Translations under genes and position numbers: made by a program
Notes under the pieces: generated by a model
The model's database searches: none
What the model was told of the DNA's origin: nothing
What the model saw: only the letters and a program-made list of their open reading frames with translations
Shown here: one piece after another, positions 6,210 through 12,661 of the stretch
Layout: every line of letters starts with the position of its first letter
Numbering within the stretch: position 1 is the first letter of the stretch
Assembly (NCBI GenBank): GCA_050697155.1
Contig: JBOGZD010000058.1
Location: 1-18,796, forward strand
DNA: 18,796 nt
Origin: JBOGZD01 sp050697155
Lineage (GTDB): Bacteria; Actinomycetota; Thermoleophilia; Solirubrobacterales; 70-9
Reading direction: 5' to 3'

Positions 6210-7484
6210 TCAGCAGAGCAGCGGCTCCGCCTCGTCGGCGATCAGGCGGGCCAGCGGGAGGGCCGAGGTGGCCGCGGGGGAGGGGGCGTTGCGGACGAAG
6301 AGGCAGCGCTCGGTGCGTGAGACGACGAAGTCGTCGACCAGCGAGCCGTCGCGGGCGAGCGCCTGCGCCCGCACCCCGGCCGGCCCGGCGATGAAGTCGG
6401 CGGCTCGCAGCGCTGGGACCAGGTGCCTCGCCGAGGCGACGAACGAGCGCCTCGAGGCGGCGTGGGCGATCTCGCCGAGCCCGGCGCGCCAGTGACGGCC
6501 GATCAGCCGCCAGGTGCCGGGCCAGGCGAGCGTGTCGCGAAGGTCGCGCCCGCTCAGCCGCGCAAGCCGGTAGGCGTCGCGGGCGCCGACCAGCAGCGCC
6601 GACGGCCCCAGCAGCACCTCACCGCCGAGGGTCCGGGTCAGGTGGGCGCCGAGGAAGGGAAGCTCGGGGTCCGGAACGGCGAAGATCTGCGCCCGAACGA
6701 GGTCGGCGCGCTCGGGCCGAAGCCGCAGATAGGCGCCGCGGAACGGCACGATCCGCGGCCCGGCGGGCGCCCCGGCGGCGACCGCGAGCCGGTCCGACCA
6801 GGCACCGGCGCAGACGACCACCGCGCCGGCCCGAGTGCGGGCCGGCCTGCCGATTCGGCCGTCGCGCAGGCGACCGCTCGGCGCGCCGCCGGAGTGGCGG
6901 ACGGTCGCCTCGCCGGCGCCCCCCTCGATCGCTTCGACGGCACGCCCGGTGAGCACGGTCCCGCCCTGCTCGACGAGGTTGTCGGCGAGGCTGGCCGCGA
7001 TCCGGCCGAAGTCGACGACACCGGTCGACGGCGAGTGAAGCGCGGCGATGCCGGCGGCGTGCGGCTCGATCCTCGCGATCTCGTCCGCCTCGATCCGGCG
7101 CAGCCCGGGGACGCCGTTCTCCAGCCCCCGGCGTTCGAGCTCGTCGAGCCGCCGCAGGTCGTCGTCATGGGTCGCCACGATCAGCTTTCCCGTTCGCTCG
7201 GCCGGGAGGCCGTGCCGGGCGCAGTACTCATAGAGCTCCTGCGCCCCGGCGACGCATAGCTCGGCCTTGAGCGACCCGGGCCGGTAGTAGACGCCCGAAT
7301 GCACTACCCCGCTCGAGTGCCCGGTCTGGTGCCGGGCGATCGCGGCCTCGCGCTCGAACACCACGACGCTTCGCCCGCGATCGCGCATCGCGAGCTCCCT
7401 CGCCGCGGCCAGCCCCACGATCCCGGCGCCGACGACGGCGACGTCGCACTCGGCGGGCGCTTCACTCACGGCACCGGCGGTCAT
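6210..7484 (-). CDS. lhgO: L-2-hydroxyglutarate oxidase/dehydrogenase (LhgO family)
   Basis: An FAD-dependent DAO-fold enzyme that oxidises L-2-hydroxyglutarate to 2-oxoglutarate, passing electrons to the quinone pool or oxygen. The N-terminal dinucleotide fold reads VVGAGIVGLAAARELA (GxGxxG at 19-24). It is followed by the family-typical ARHQTGHSSGVVHSGVYY (50-67), PGSLKAELCVAG (69-80), GKLIVAT, and near the C-terminus GPAGVRAQALARDGSLVDDF and VRNAPSPAATSALP. Length (424) fits the family. The start is ATG (7482-7484) with only a weak ribosome-binding site; an in-frame GTG five codons later is an alternative. It is divergent from the SDR gene, sharing the palindrome-rich gap at 7485-7582. In other bacteria lhgO accompanies glutarate or lysine catabolism, but no glutarate hydroxylase is present here. 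Confidence 0.87.
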   Translation of the reverse strand: MTAGAVSEAPAECDVAVVGAGIVGLAAARELAMRDRGRSVVVFEREAAIARHQTGHSSGVVHSGVYYRPGSLKAELCVAGAQELYEYCARHGLPAERTGKLIVATHDDDLRRLDELERRGLENGVPGLRRIEADEIARIEPHAAGIAALHSPSTGVVDFGRIAASLADNLVEQGGTVLTGRAVEAIEGGAGEATVRHSGGAPSGRLRDGRIGRPARTRAGAVVVCAGAWSDRLAVAAGAPAGPRIVPFRGAYLRLRPERADLVRAQIFAVPDPELPFLGAHLTRTLGGEVLLGPSALLVGARDAYRLARLSGRDLRDTLAWPGTWRLIGRHWRAGLGEIAHAASRRSFVASARHLVPALRAADFIAGPAGVRAQALARDGSLVDDFVVSRTERCLFVRNAPSPAATSALPLARLIADEAEPLLC

Positions 7485-7510
7485 GGGCGGGACTCTCGCG
7501 CATCGGGCTT

Positions 7511-7546
7511 GTTACGCTGCTGTAACATTTAGTTACACGAGTGTAA
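7511..7546. promoter_or_regulatory. Overlapping palindromes in divergent intergenic region (operator candidate)
   Basis: Three perfect inverted repeats overlap in 36 bp: GTTAC-N6-GTAAC (7511-7526), TGTAAC-ATTTA-GTTACA (7521-7537) and TTACAC-GA-GTGTAA (7533-7546). The tract is distinctly AT-richer than its surroundings and lies in the 98-bp gap between the divergent LhgO-type and SDR genes. This is the layout of a divergent promoter controlled by a dimeric repressor, for example of the TetR type, but no regulator gene is in the window and I cannot assign -35/-10 boxes with confidence. Confidence 0.55.
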
Positions 7547-7582
7547 GAAGCCGGGATCGAGCATTCGAGGAAAGGAGAGCCG

Positions 7583-8509
7583 GTGATCGGAGCCAGGTAC
7601 GAGATCGAGGGGCGGACGGTCCTGCTCACCGGGGCCGCCCGCGGGATCGGCGCCGACGCCGCCCGGCGGCTGGCCGACCGCGGCGCCCGGCTGGCGCTGG
7701 TCGATCGCGACGCCGAGGCGCTCGAGCGCCGAGCGGCCGAGCTCGCCGAGCACGGCGAGGTGCTCGCGCTGCCCGCCGACGTCACCGACGCCGAGGCGCT
7801 GGCCCAGGTCGTCCGCGCCACCCGCGAGCGCTTCTGCGGCATCGACGTGGTGATCGCCAACGCGGGGATCTCCGGCTCCCCGACTCCGGTGACGGCGATC
7901 GACCCGGCCGAGTTCGAGCAGGTGATCGAGATCAACCTGCTCGGCGTGTGGCGGACGGTCCACGCCGCGCTCCCGGACGTCGTCGCGCGCAAGGGATACG
8001 TGCTCCCGATTGCGTCGGTGGCAGCGGTGGTGCCGTGCCCGCTGGTGGCGGCCTACGCGGCCTCCAAGCACGGGGTCGAGGGCTTCGCCGACAGCATCCG
8101 GATGGAGCTGGCGCATACCGGGACCAGGGTCGGCGTCGGCTACTTCAGCTTCATCGACACCGACATGGTCCGCGACGCGTTCGCCGATCCGGATGCCGCG
8201 ATCGGTCTGCGGGCACTCCCGGGCTTCCTCTCGCGCCCGATCCCCGTCGGGGCCGCGGGCGCGGCGATCGTCCGCGGGGTAGAGCGCCGCGCGCGGCGCG
8301 TCTACGCCCCGCGCTGGGTGCCGGCGCTGATCGCGGCGCGGGGCCTGGGCGGGCCGATGGAGGCGCTCGCCGCCCGCCACCCGCGGTTGATCGAGGCCTG
8401 CCGGGCGGCCGAGGCGCGCGTGTCCGATACTGCCGGTGATGGCCCTGCCGCTGCGCCCCCCGGTGAAGCCCCAGCTCGCGCTGTCGCGCAAGGAGCTCCC
8501 CGAGGGTGA
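7583..8509 (+). CDS. Short-chain dehydrogenase/reductase (SDR)
   Basis: A classical SDR oxidoreductase of 308 residues. The Rossmann fold shows TGAARGIG (16-23), the acidic residue D41 at the end of beta-2 (LVDRD, suggesting NAD(H) preference), IANAG (91-95), N118 in EINLLG, catalytic S145, and YAASK (Y158, K162). The GTG start (7583-7585) is well supported by AAAGGAG at 7571-7577. The C-terminal 50 residues go beyond the usual 250-residue core, and the last 25 or so are Ala/Pro/Gly-rich and are encoded in the 74 nt that overlap the ligase gene, so the tail may be non-conserved read-through. The substrate is unknown. It may be controlled from the palindromic region upstream. Confidence 0.9.
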   Translation: MIGARYEIEGRTVLLTGAARGIGADAARRLADRGARLALVDRDAEALERRAAELAEHGEVLALPADVTDAEALAQVVRATRERFCGIDVVIANAGISGSPTPVTAIDPAEFEQVIEINLLGVWRTVHAALPDVVARKGYVLPIASVAAVVPCPLVAAYAASKHGVEGFADSIRMELAHTGTRVGVGYFSFIDTDMVRDAFADPDAAIGLRALPGFLSRPIPVGAAGAAIVRGVERRARRVYAPRWVPALIAARGLGGPMEALAARHPRLIEACRAAEARVSDTAGDGPAAAPPGEAPARAVAQGAPRG

Positions 8510-9410
8510 TGAGTGGGTCTATGAGCCCAAGTACGACGGCTTCCGGGCGCTCGCGTTCGTCGATGGCGAGGACGTGTACCTGCAGTCGCGCAGCGGCAGG
8601 CCGCTGCGCCGCTACTTCCCCGAGCTCGACCTCCCCGCCGGCCGTTACGTGCTCGACGGCGAGCTGCTGATCCTCGGCGCCGACGGGCACGAGCAGTTCG
8701 ACGCGCTCCAGAACCGACTCCATCCGGCCGAGTCGCGGGTGCGGATGCTGGCCGCCGAGACCCCGTCGATCCTGCGCGCGTTCGACCTGCTCGCCGAGGG
8801 CAGGGAGAAGCTGCTCGAGCAGCCGTTCTCCGAGCGCCGCGGCCGGCTCGAGGCGCTCGTCGCCGGCCTCGGCGGGCGCCGCAAGGCGGTCGCCGGCTCG
8901 ATCGAGGTGACGCCGATCGGCCGCACCCCCGCCAAGGCGGGCCCGTGGCTGCGCGACGGCGAGGGCGTGATCGCCAAGCAGCTCGACGCCCCCTACCGTC
9001 CCGGCGAGCGCAAGGGGATGGTCAAGGTGAAGCGGGTTCGCACCGCCGACTGCGTGGTCGTCGGCTGGCGCTCCGGCAAGGAGGACGGCACGGTCGGCTC
9101 GCTGATCCTCGGCCTCTACGACGGCGGCGAGCTGCGGGTCGTCGGCCACACCTCGGGATTTCGGGCGAAGGAGAAGCGCGAGCTGGTCGGACGGCTGGCT
9201 CCGTATGAGACGGGCGAGCGTGGCTCGGGAGATCCCAGCCGCTGGGCCTCCGAGCGCGACCTCGAGTGGATCGAGCTCCGCCCCGAGCTCGTGGTCGAGG
9301 TGAGCTTCGACCACGTCAGCGACGGCCGCATCCGCCACGGCACCAAGGTCCTGCGCTGGCGCGAGGACAAGCAGCCGAAGGACTGCACCTTCGACCAGCT
9401 CGAGGCGTAG
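8436..9410 (+). CDS. ligC: ATP-dependent DNA ligase, LigC type
   Basis: Seals nicks through a ligase-adenylate intermediate. From the GTG at 8436 the protein has 324 residues; an adjacent ATG at 8439 is an equally good start. Nucleotidyltransferase motifs: I, EPKYDGFR with K32 as the adenylated lysine; III, VLDGELL; IV, EGVIAK; V, MVKVKRV. An OB-fold domain follows (CVVVGWRSGKEDGTVGSLIL and VVGHTSGF). Length and sequence match mycobacterial LigC (about 358 residues) rather than multi-domain LigD, as neither a polymerase nor a phosphoesterase domain is fused. The N-terminus overlaps the SDR gene by 74 nt; conserved ligase sequence (PPVKPQLA) already lies within the overlap, so the overlap is real on the ligase side. 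A Prim-PolC-like partner is encoded nearby on the other strand. Confidence 0.9.
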   Translation: MMALPLRPPVKPQLALSRKELPEGDEWVYEPKYDGFRALAFVDGEDVYLQSRSGRPLRRYFPELDLPAGRYVLDGELLILGADGHEQFDALQNRLHPAESRVRMLAAETPSILRAFDLLAEGREKLLEQPFSERRGRLEALVAGLGGRRKAVAGSIEVTPIGRTPAKAGPWLRDGEGVIAKQLDAPYRPGERKGMVKVKRVRTADCVVVGWRSGKEDGTVGSLILGLYDGGELRVVGHTSGFRAKEKRELVGRLAPYETGERGSGDPSRWASERDLEWIELRPELVVEVSFDHVSDGRIRHGTKVLRWREDKQPKDCTFDQLEA

Positions 9411-9473
9411 GCCCGGAGGGCCAGGGTGTCGCTGTGCGCCACCGATTACTCCTGTGGCCTCGCGCGGTCTAAC

Positions 9474-9492
9474 GGACAGAGCAACGTTGTCC
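9474..9492. promoter_or_regulatory. Inverted repeat upstream of DUF1428 gene
   Basis: GGACA (9474-9478) and TGTCC (9488-9492) are perfect reverse complements around 9 nt that include the palindrome CAACGTTG (9482-9489). The element lies about 20 bp before the start of the DUF1428 gene in the 102-bp gap after ligC, so it could be an operator or part of a separate promoter. Short arms make this tentative. Confidence 0.3.
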
Positions 9493-9512
9493 AACGCGGA
9501 AGGAGATCTCGC

Positions 9513-9872
9513 ATGGCGCACTACGTAGACGGATTCGTCCTCCCGGTTCGCAAGCGCGACGTCGACGCCTACCGGCGCATCGCCCGGAAGGCGGGGAAGA
9601 TCTGGCGCGAGCACGGCGCGCTGGAGTACCGCGAGTGCGTCGCGGACGACGTGCCGGTGGGAGAGCTCACGTCCTTCCCGCGGAGCGTGAAGATCAAGCG
9701 CGGCGAGACCGTGGTCTTCGCCTGGATCGTGTTCAAGTCGCGCGCCCATCGCGACCGAGTCAACGCCAAGGTGATGGAGGACCCGCGCCTGGCCGGCATG
9801 GACCCGGAGACGATGCCCGGCGACATGAAGCGCATGATCTACGGCGGCTTCAAGGTCGTCGTCGACGTCTGA
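9513..9872 (+). CDS. DUF1428 (YbaA-like) family protein
   Basis: A small 119-residue cytosolic protein of the DUF1428 family, a ferredoxin-like alpha/beta dimeric fold of unknown function. Family-typical segments: MAHYVDGFVLPVRKRDVDAY at the N-terminus, GALEYRECVADDVP (34-47), VVFAWIVFKSRAHRDRVNAK (66-85), and MPGDMKRMIYGGFKVVVD at the C-terminus. The ATG at 9513 is chosen over upstream in-frame starts because AAGGAG sits at 9500-9505 with good spacing and the homology begins there. It follows ligC by 102 bp. Its TGA (9870-9872) directly abuts the convergent stop of the Prim-PolC gene (9873-9875), leaving no room for a terminator. Confidence 0.88.
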   Translation: MAHYVDGFVLPVRKRDVDAYRRIARKAGKIWREHGALEYRECVADDVPVGELTSFPRSVKIKRGETVVFAWIVFKSRAHRDRVNAKVMEDPRLAGMDPETMPGDMKRMIYGGFKVVVDV

Positions 9873-10886
9873 CTATCCGTTCGGCTTCTTCGCTCGGCTC
9901 GGCTGCACCCGCTTCGCCTCGCCCTTCTGCTTGCGGAAGTGCGGTGGCCAGGGGGCATCGCCCAGGCCCTCTGACTCGTCGCGGTCGGCCAGCTCGAGCA
10001 GCGGCTCGAGCGAGTGGTGCTCGTCGTCGATCGCCGCCGAGGGGTCGCCGCGCTCCGCGAGTCGCTTCGGCACCGTCGCCAGGGTCAGCTCGGCGGGCTC
10101 GGCGTCGGGGACCTCGTCCCAGTCCAGGGGGGTCGAGACCCGGGCGTCGGGGGTGGGGCGCACCGACCACGCGGAGGCGACGGTGCGGTCGCGGGCGTTC
10201 TGGTTGTAGTCGACGAAGACGCCGTGGCGCTCCTCCTTCCACCACTTCGAGGTCGCGAGCTTCGGCACCCGTCGCTCGACCTCCCGCGCCAGTGCCAGCG
10301 CCGCCCGGCGGACCTCGGTGAAGTCCCAGCGCTGCTCGACCCGGACGTTGACGTGGATCCCGCGCGACCCCGAGGTCTTCGGGAAGCCGACCAACTGGTG
10401 GTCGGCGAGCACCTCGCGCACGCACATCGCGACCTTGCGGACGTCGTCCCAGGACGCCTCCGGGGTCGGATCGAGGTCGACGCGCAGCTCGTCGGGGTGG
10501 TCGAGGTCCGAGCGGCGCACCGGCCACGGGTTGAAGTCGATCACCCCGAGGTTCACCGCCCAGACCAGGTGTGCGGCGTCGTTGGCGCAGAGCTCGGTGG
10601 CGCTGCGGCCGCTGGGGAAGTGGACCGTCGTGGTCTGAAGCCATTTCGGCGCCCCCTTCGGCACTCGCTTCTGGAAGAAGAACTCGCCCGCGGCCCCGTC
10701 GACGAACCGCTTCAGCGTCGTCGGCCGGTCGCGCAGGTGAAGCGTCGCCGCGTCGGCGACCTCGACGTAGTAGTTGACCAGGTCGAGCTTGGTGTGCCCG
10801 GGCTCGGGGAAGAAGACCTTGCCCGGGTTGGACAGTCGCACCTCCCTGCCCGCGACCTCGATGGTCGTATGCCGCTTCGCCGCCAC
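9873..10886 (-). CDS. LigD-type polymerase domain protein (Prim-PolC-like)
   Basis: A stand-alone archaeo-eukaryotic primase-type polymerase of 337 residues, the size of mycobacterial Prim-PolC. It inserts (ribo)nucleotides at gaps and short primers. Visible: LSNPGKVFFPEPGHTK (18-33), the catalytic metal-binding pair D137 and D139 in ELRVDLDPTPE, SGSRGIHV (172-179, nucleotide binding with H178), and the third acid D226 in VFVDYNQNARDRT. The C-terminal 60 residues are charged and variable. No ligase or nuclease domain is fused. The start is GTG (10884-10886) without a clear ribosome-binding site. It converges on ligC and DUF1428. In mycobacteria LigC and Prim-PolC are neighbours and work together in excision/gap repair, so that is the likely role here; a Ku-dependent end-joining role is less likely as no Ku is in the window. 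Confidence 0.9.
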   Translation of the reverse strand: MAAKRHTTIEVAGREVRLSNPGKVFFPEPGHTKLDLVNYYVEVADAATLHLRDRPTTLKRFVDGAAGEFFFQKRVPKGAPKWLQTTTVHFPSGRSATELCANDAAHLVWAVNLGVIDFNPWPVRRSDLDHPDELRVDLDPTPEASWDDVRKVAMCVREVLADHQLVGFPKTSGSRGIHVNVRVEQRWDFTEVRRAALALAREVERRVPKLATSKWWKEERHGVFVDYNQNARDRTVASAWSVRPTPDARVSTPLDWDEVPDAEPAELTLATVPKRLAERGDPSAAIDDEHHSLEPLLELADRDESEGLGDAPWPPHFRKQKGEAKRVQPSRAKKPNG

Positions 10887-10947
10887 GGCGCTGCATCTTG
10901 GCAGGGCGCCCGTCGCCCGAGCCGGGCGCGGAACGCCTGGTCCGCGG

Positions 10948-11385
10948 TCACTCCGGGATCAGGGTGAACCCGCTCGCGGCCGCAGCCTCACGCAGGTCGG
11001 CGTCGAAGCACGCGAACCGCGTGCAGTCGGGGTCCGCCGCGCGCGCCGCGAGCGCGCTCGCGAGCTGGATCGCGTCATACGCACGCAGCGAATGTGTGGC
11101 CGCCGCTGCCGCGGCCGCGCTCAGGAGCGGCATCCGGGCCGCGATGACGGCGAACCGGGGCCTCTCGTCGATGCCCCCGATCAGGTCCACCTCGAACCAG
11201 CGCACGAGTCGCGCGGCGCGCGCCGCATCGAGCTCGTCAGCCCGGGACTTGCGCCACAACGCCGCAGGGACCTCAACTCGAGCGAGAGCCGAGACGGTCA
11301 CGGCGTCGAGGTCGCGGACGGTTTCGCTGCCCTCCTCCTCGGCGTAGAGCTTGACGAGCGCGGAGGAGTCCGCGAAGGCGCTCAG
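10948..11385 (-). CDS. VapC-type PIN-domain ribonuclease toxin, CTG start
   Basis: A PIN-domain toxin that would cleave RNA using a cluster of acidic residues. A GTG at 11299-11301 gives only 117 residues and removes the first catalytic Asp. Reading upstream in the same frame restores LSAFADSSALVKLYAEEEGS, the classic PIN N-terminus. The only usable codon before the in-frame stop is CTG at 11383-11385, which overlaps the antitoxin stop as CTGA and is preceded by GCGAGG at good spacing. The full protein is 145 residues with D6, E38, D104 (in RAYDAIQLA) and D128 (in CFDADLREAA) as probable active-site acids. The gene order antitoxin-toxin with a 4-nt overlap is typical of vapBC. The toxin family is secure; the CTG start is inferred from structure and overlap. 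Confidence 0.85.
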   Translation of the reverse strand: MSAFADSSALVKLYAEEEGSETVRDLDAVTVSALARVEVPAALWRKSRADELDAARAARLVRWFEVDLIGGIDERPRFAVIAARMPLLSAAAAAAATHSLRAYDAIQLASALAARAADPDCTRFACFDADLREAAAASGFTLIPE

Positions 11386-11687
11386 CGCGGACCTCGCCCC
11401 TCACTGACGTAGTCCGACAGGGGCTTGCCGCGGCCGGCGGCGGCTCTCGCCTCACGCAGCTCGGCTTCGCTCGGCAGCCCGACAGCGAGCGGCTCGGTCT
11501 CCTCGAGCAGTCCGGCGCGCCGGAGCCGCTCGCGCATTCGCTCGGCCTCGTTCCCCGCCAGGTCCGGGTCGACCGCGGCGGCGAGCACCGAGCGGGCGTA
11601 GGAATTGACGCTCTGCTCGCGCTCGGCGGCGGCGTCCCGCAGCGCGGCGGCGAGCTCCTCCGGCAAACGCAGCGTAACCTGTTTCAT
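11382..11687 (-). CDS. VapB-type ribbon-helix-helix antitoxin
   Basis: A 101-residue antitoxin. Residues 1-36 (MKQVTLRLPEELAAALRDAA, then EREQSVNSYARSVL) form a ribbon-helix-helix DNA-binding domain, with the beta-strand MKQVTLRLP used for operator contact. The remainder (ERMRERLRRAGLLEE to the end) is the likely toxin-wrapping tail. It lies directly upstream of the PIN toxin with a 4-nt overlap, so it should neutralise the toxin and repress the operon. The ATG is at 11685-11687; two TTTCATG direct repeats (11682-11688 and 11690-11696) cover the start and could be part of its operator. It is divergent from the crotonase gene, with only 44 bp between the two starts. Confidence 0.83.
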   Translation of the reverse strand: MKQVTLRLPEELAAALRDAAAEREQSVNSYARSVLAAAVDPDLAGNEAERMRERLRRAGLLEETEPLAVGLPSEAELREARAAAGRGKPLSDYVSEGRGPR

Positions 11688-11731
11688 GCTTTCATGGTAG
11701 CAATCACGATGTAACGAAAGGAGCGCACGAC
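11688..11731. promoter_or_regulatory. 44-bp divergent gap between vapB-like and crotonase genes
   Basis: This short region must hold the starts of two divergent transcripts. On the plus strand GAAAGGAG (11715-11722) is the ribosome-binding site of the crotonase gene. On the minus strand TACCAT, about 5 bp from the antitoxin ATG, could be a -10 element for a nearly leaderless transcript, but no good -35 is seen. The tandem TTTCATG motif at its left end may be an antitoxin operator. Confidence 0.35.
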
Positions 11732-12661
11732 GTGGCGAAGCTGGAAACGATGACCTACGAGCGCGACGGGCGCATCGCGCGGGTCACCCTCGACCGCCCC
11801 GAGCGCGGCAACGGGATCACGCTCGAGATGCCGCGCGAGCTCGCCGACTGCGTCGAGCGGGCCAACCTCGACCCCGAGGTCCGCGTGATCGCGCTCGCCG
11901 GCAACGGCTCGGGCTTCTGCGGCGGCTACGACCTCGTCGCCTCGGCGGAGTCGCTCCCGCAAGCCACGAACGACGAACGACGAACGACGAAGGACGATCC
12001 GCCAGGACGCTCCCCGCTCGACCCGGTGGCGATCGCCCGCAACCACGATCCATCCGCCACCTGGGACCCGGTGGTCGACTTCCAGATGATGTCGCGCAAC
12101 GTGCGCGGGTTCATGAGCCTGTTCTGGTCCGAGAAGCCGGTGATCTGCAAGGTGCACGGGTACTGCGTGGCCGGCGGCACCGACATGGCGCTGTGCTCGG
12201 ACCTGCTCGTGGCCGAGGACGAGGCGAAGATCGGCTACCCGCCGGCGCGGGTGTGGGGGGTGCCGACGACGGCGCTGTGGGCCTACCGGGTCGGCCCCGC
12301 GCGCGCGAAGCGGCTGCTGCTCACCGGCGACTCGATCTCCGGGCGCGAGGCGGTCGAATGGGGGCTGGCGACCGAGTCGGCTCCGGCGGCCGAGCTCGAC
12401 GTCGCCTTCGATGCCCTGTGCGAGCGGATCGCCCGGGTCCCCGTGAACCAGCTCGTGATGCACAAGCTGCTCGTAAACCAGGCGCTCTGGGCGCAGGGAC
12501 TGGGCGCCACGCAGGCGCTGGGCACCTTGCTCGACGGGATCGCCCGCCATACCCCCGAGGGCCATGAGTGGGCGCGGCGCGCCGCCGAGGCGGGCTTCAA
12601 GCAGGCGGTGCGGGAGCGCGACGAGCCGTTCGGGGACTTCGGGCTGCCCGGGCGCGGATGA
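11732..12661 (+). CDS. Crotonase/enoyl-CoA hydratase superfamily protein
   Basis: A 309-residue crotonase-fold protein acting on a CoA thioester. The two oxyanion-hole peptides are visible: GFCGGYDL (61-68) and GYCVAGGTDMAL (143-154). The glutamates that make true enoyl-CoA hydratases are not in place: D151 and P171 (IGYPPARVWG) stand at the positions of the two catalytic Glu, so hydratase activity is doubtful and another crotonase reaction is possible. VNQLVMHKLLVNQALWAQG and IARHTPEGHEW match a long actinobacterial subfamily I recognise only as unnamed. The GTG start (11732-11734) has GAAAGGAG upstream. Residues 79-88 (TNDERRTTKD) are encoded by a 7-bp tandem repeat. The 3' end overlaps the convergent VanZ-like gene by 65 nt. 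Confidence 0.9.
   Translation: MAKLETMTYERDGRIARVTLDRPERGNGITLEMPRELADCVERANLDPEVRVIALAGNGSGFCGGYDLVASAESLPQATNDERRTTKDDPPGRSPLDPVAIARNHDPSATWDPVVDFQMMSRNVRGFMSLFWSEKPVICKVHGYCVAGGTDMALCSDLLVAEDEAKIGYPPARVWGVPTTALWAYRVGPARAKRLLLTGDSISGREAVEWGLATESAPAAELDVAFDALCERIARVPVNQLVMHKLLVNQALWAQGLGATQALGTLLDGIARHTPEGHEWARRAAEAGFKQAVRERDEPFGDFGLPGRG
11966..11993 (+). repeat. 7-bp tandem repeat inside crotonase gene
   Basis: ACGAACG occurs three times in perfect tandem (11966-11986), followed by an imperfect fourth copy ACGAAGG (11987-11993). The unit is not a multiple of three, so a gain or loss of one copy would shift the crotonase reading frame after about residue 79. It encodes a polar loop between the first oxyanion-hole motif and the conserved NHDP region. 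Confidence 0.85.

Noticed and set aside
9410..9422. GGCCC-GGA-GGGCC mini-hairpin at the ligC stop
   Set aside because: The stem is only 5 bp, overlaps the stop codon and has no T-tract; such stems are common by chance at this GC content.
8151..9749. Long minus-strand open frame opposite SDR, ligC and DUF1428
   Set aside because: Composition is typical of antisense GC-rich frames and it overlaps three well-supported genes.
8436..10886. Ku-dependent end-joining locus with LigD
   Set aside because: No Ku gene is visible, the ligase lacks LigD polymerase and phosphoesterase domains, and both proteins fit the LigC/Prim-PolC pair better.
11966..11993. CRISPR-like repeat
   Set aside because: The units are 7 bp and directly tandem with no spacers, inside a coding sequence.
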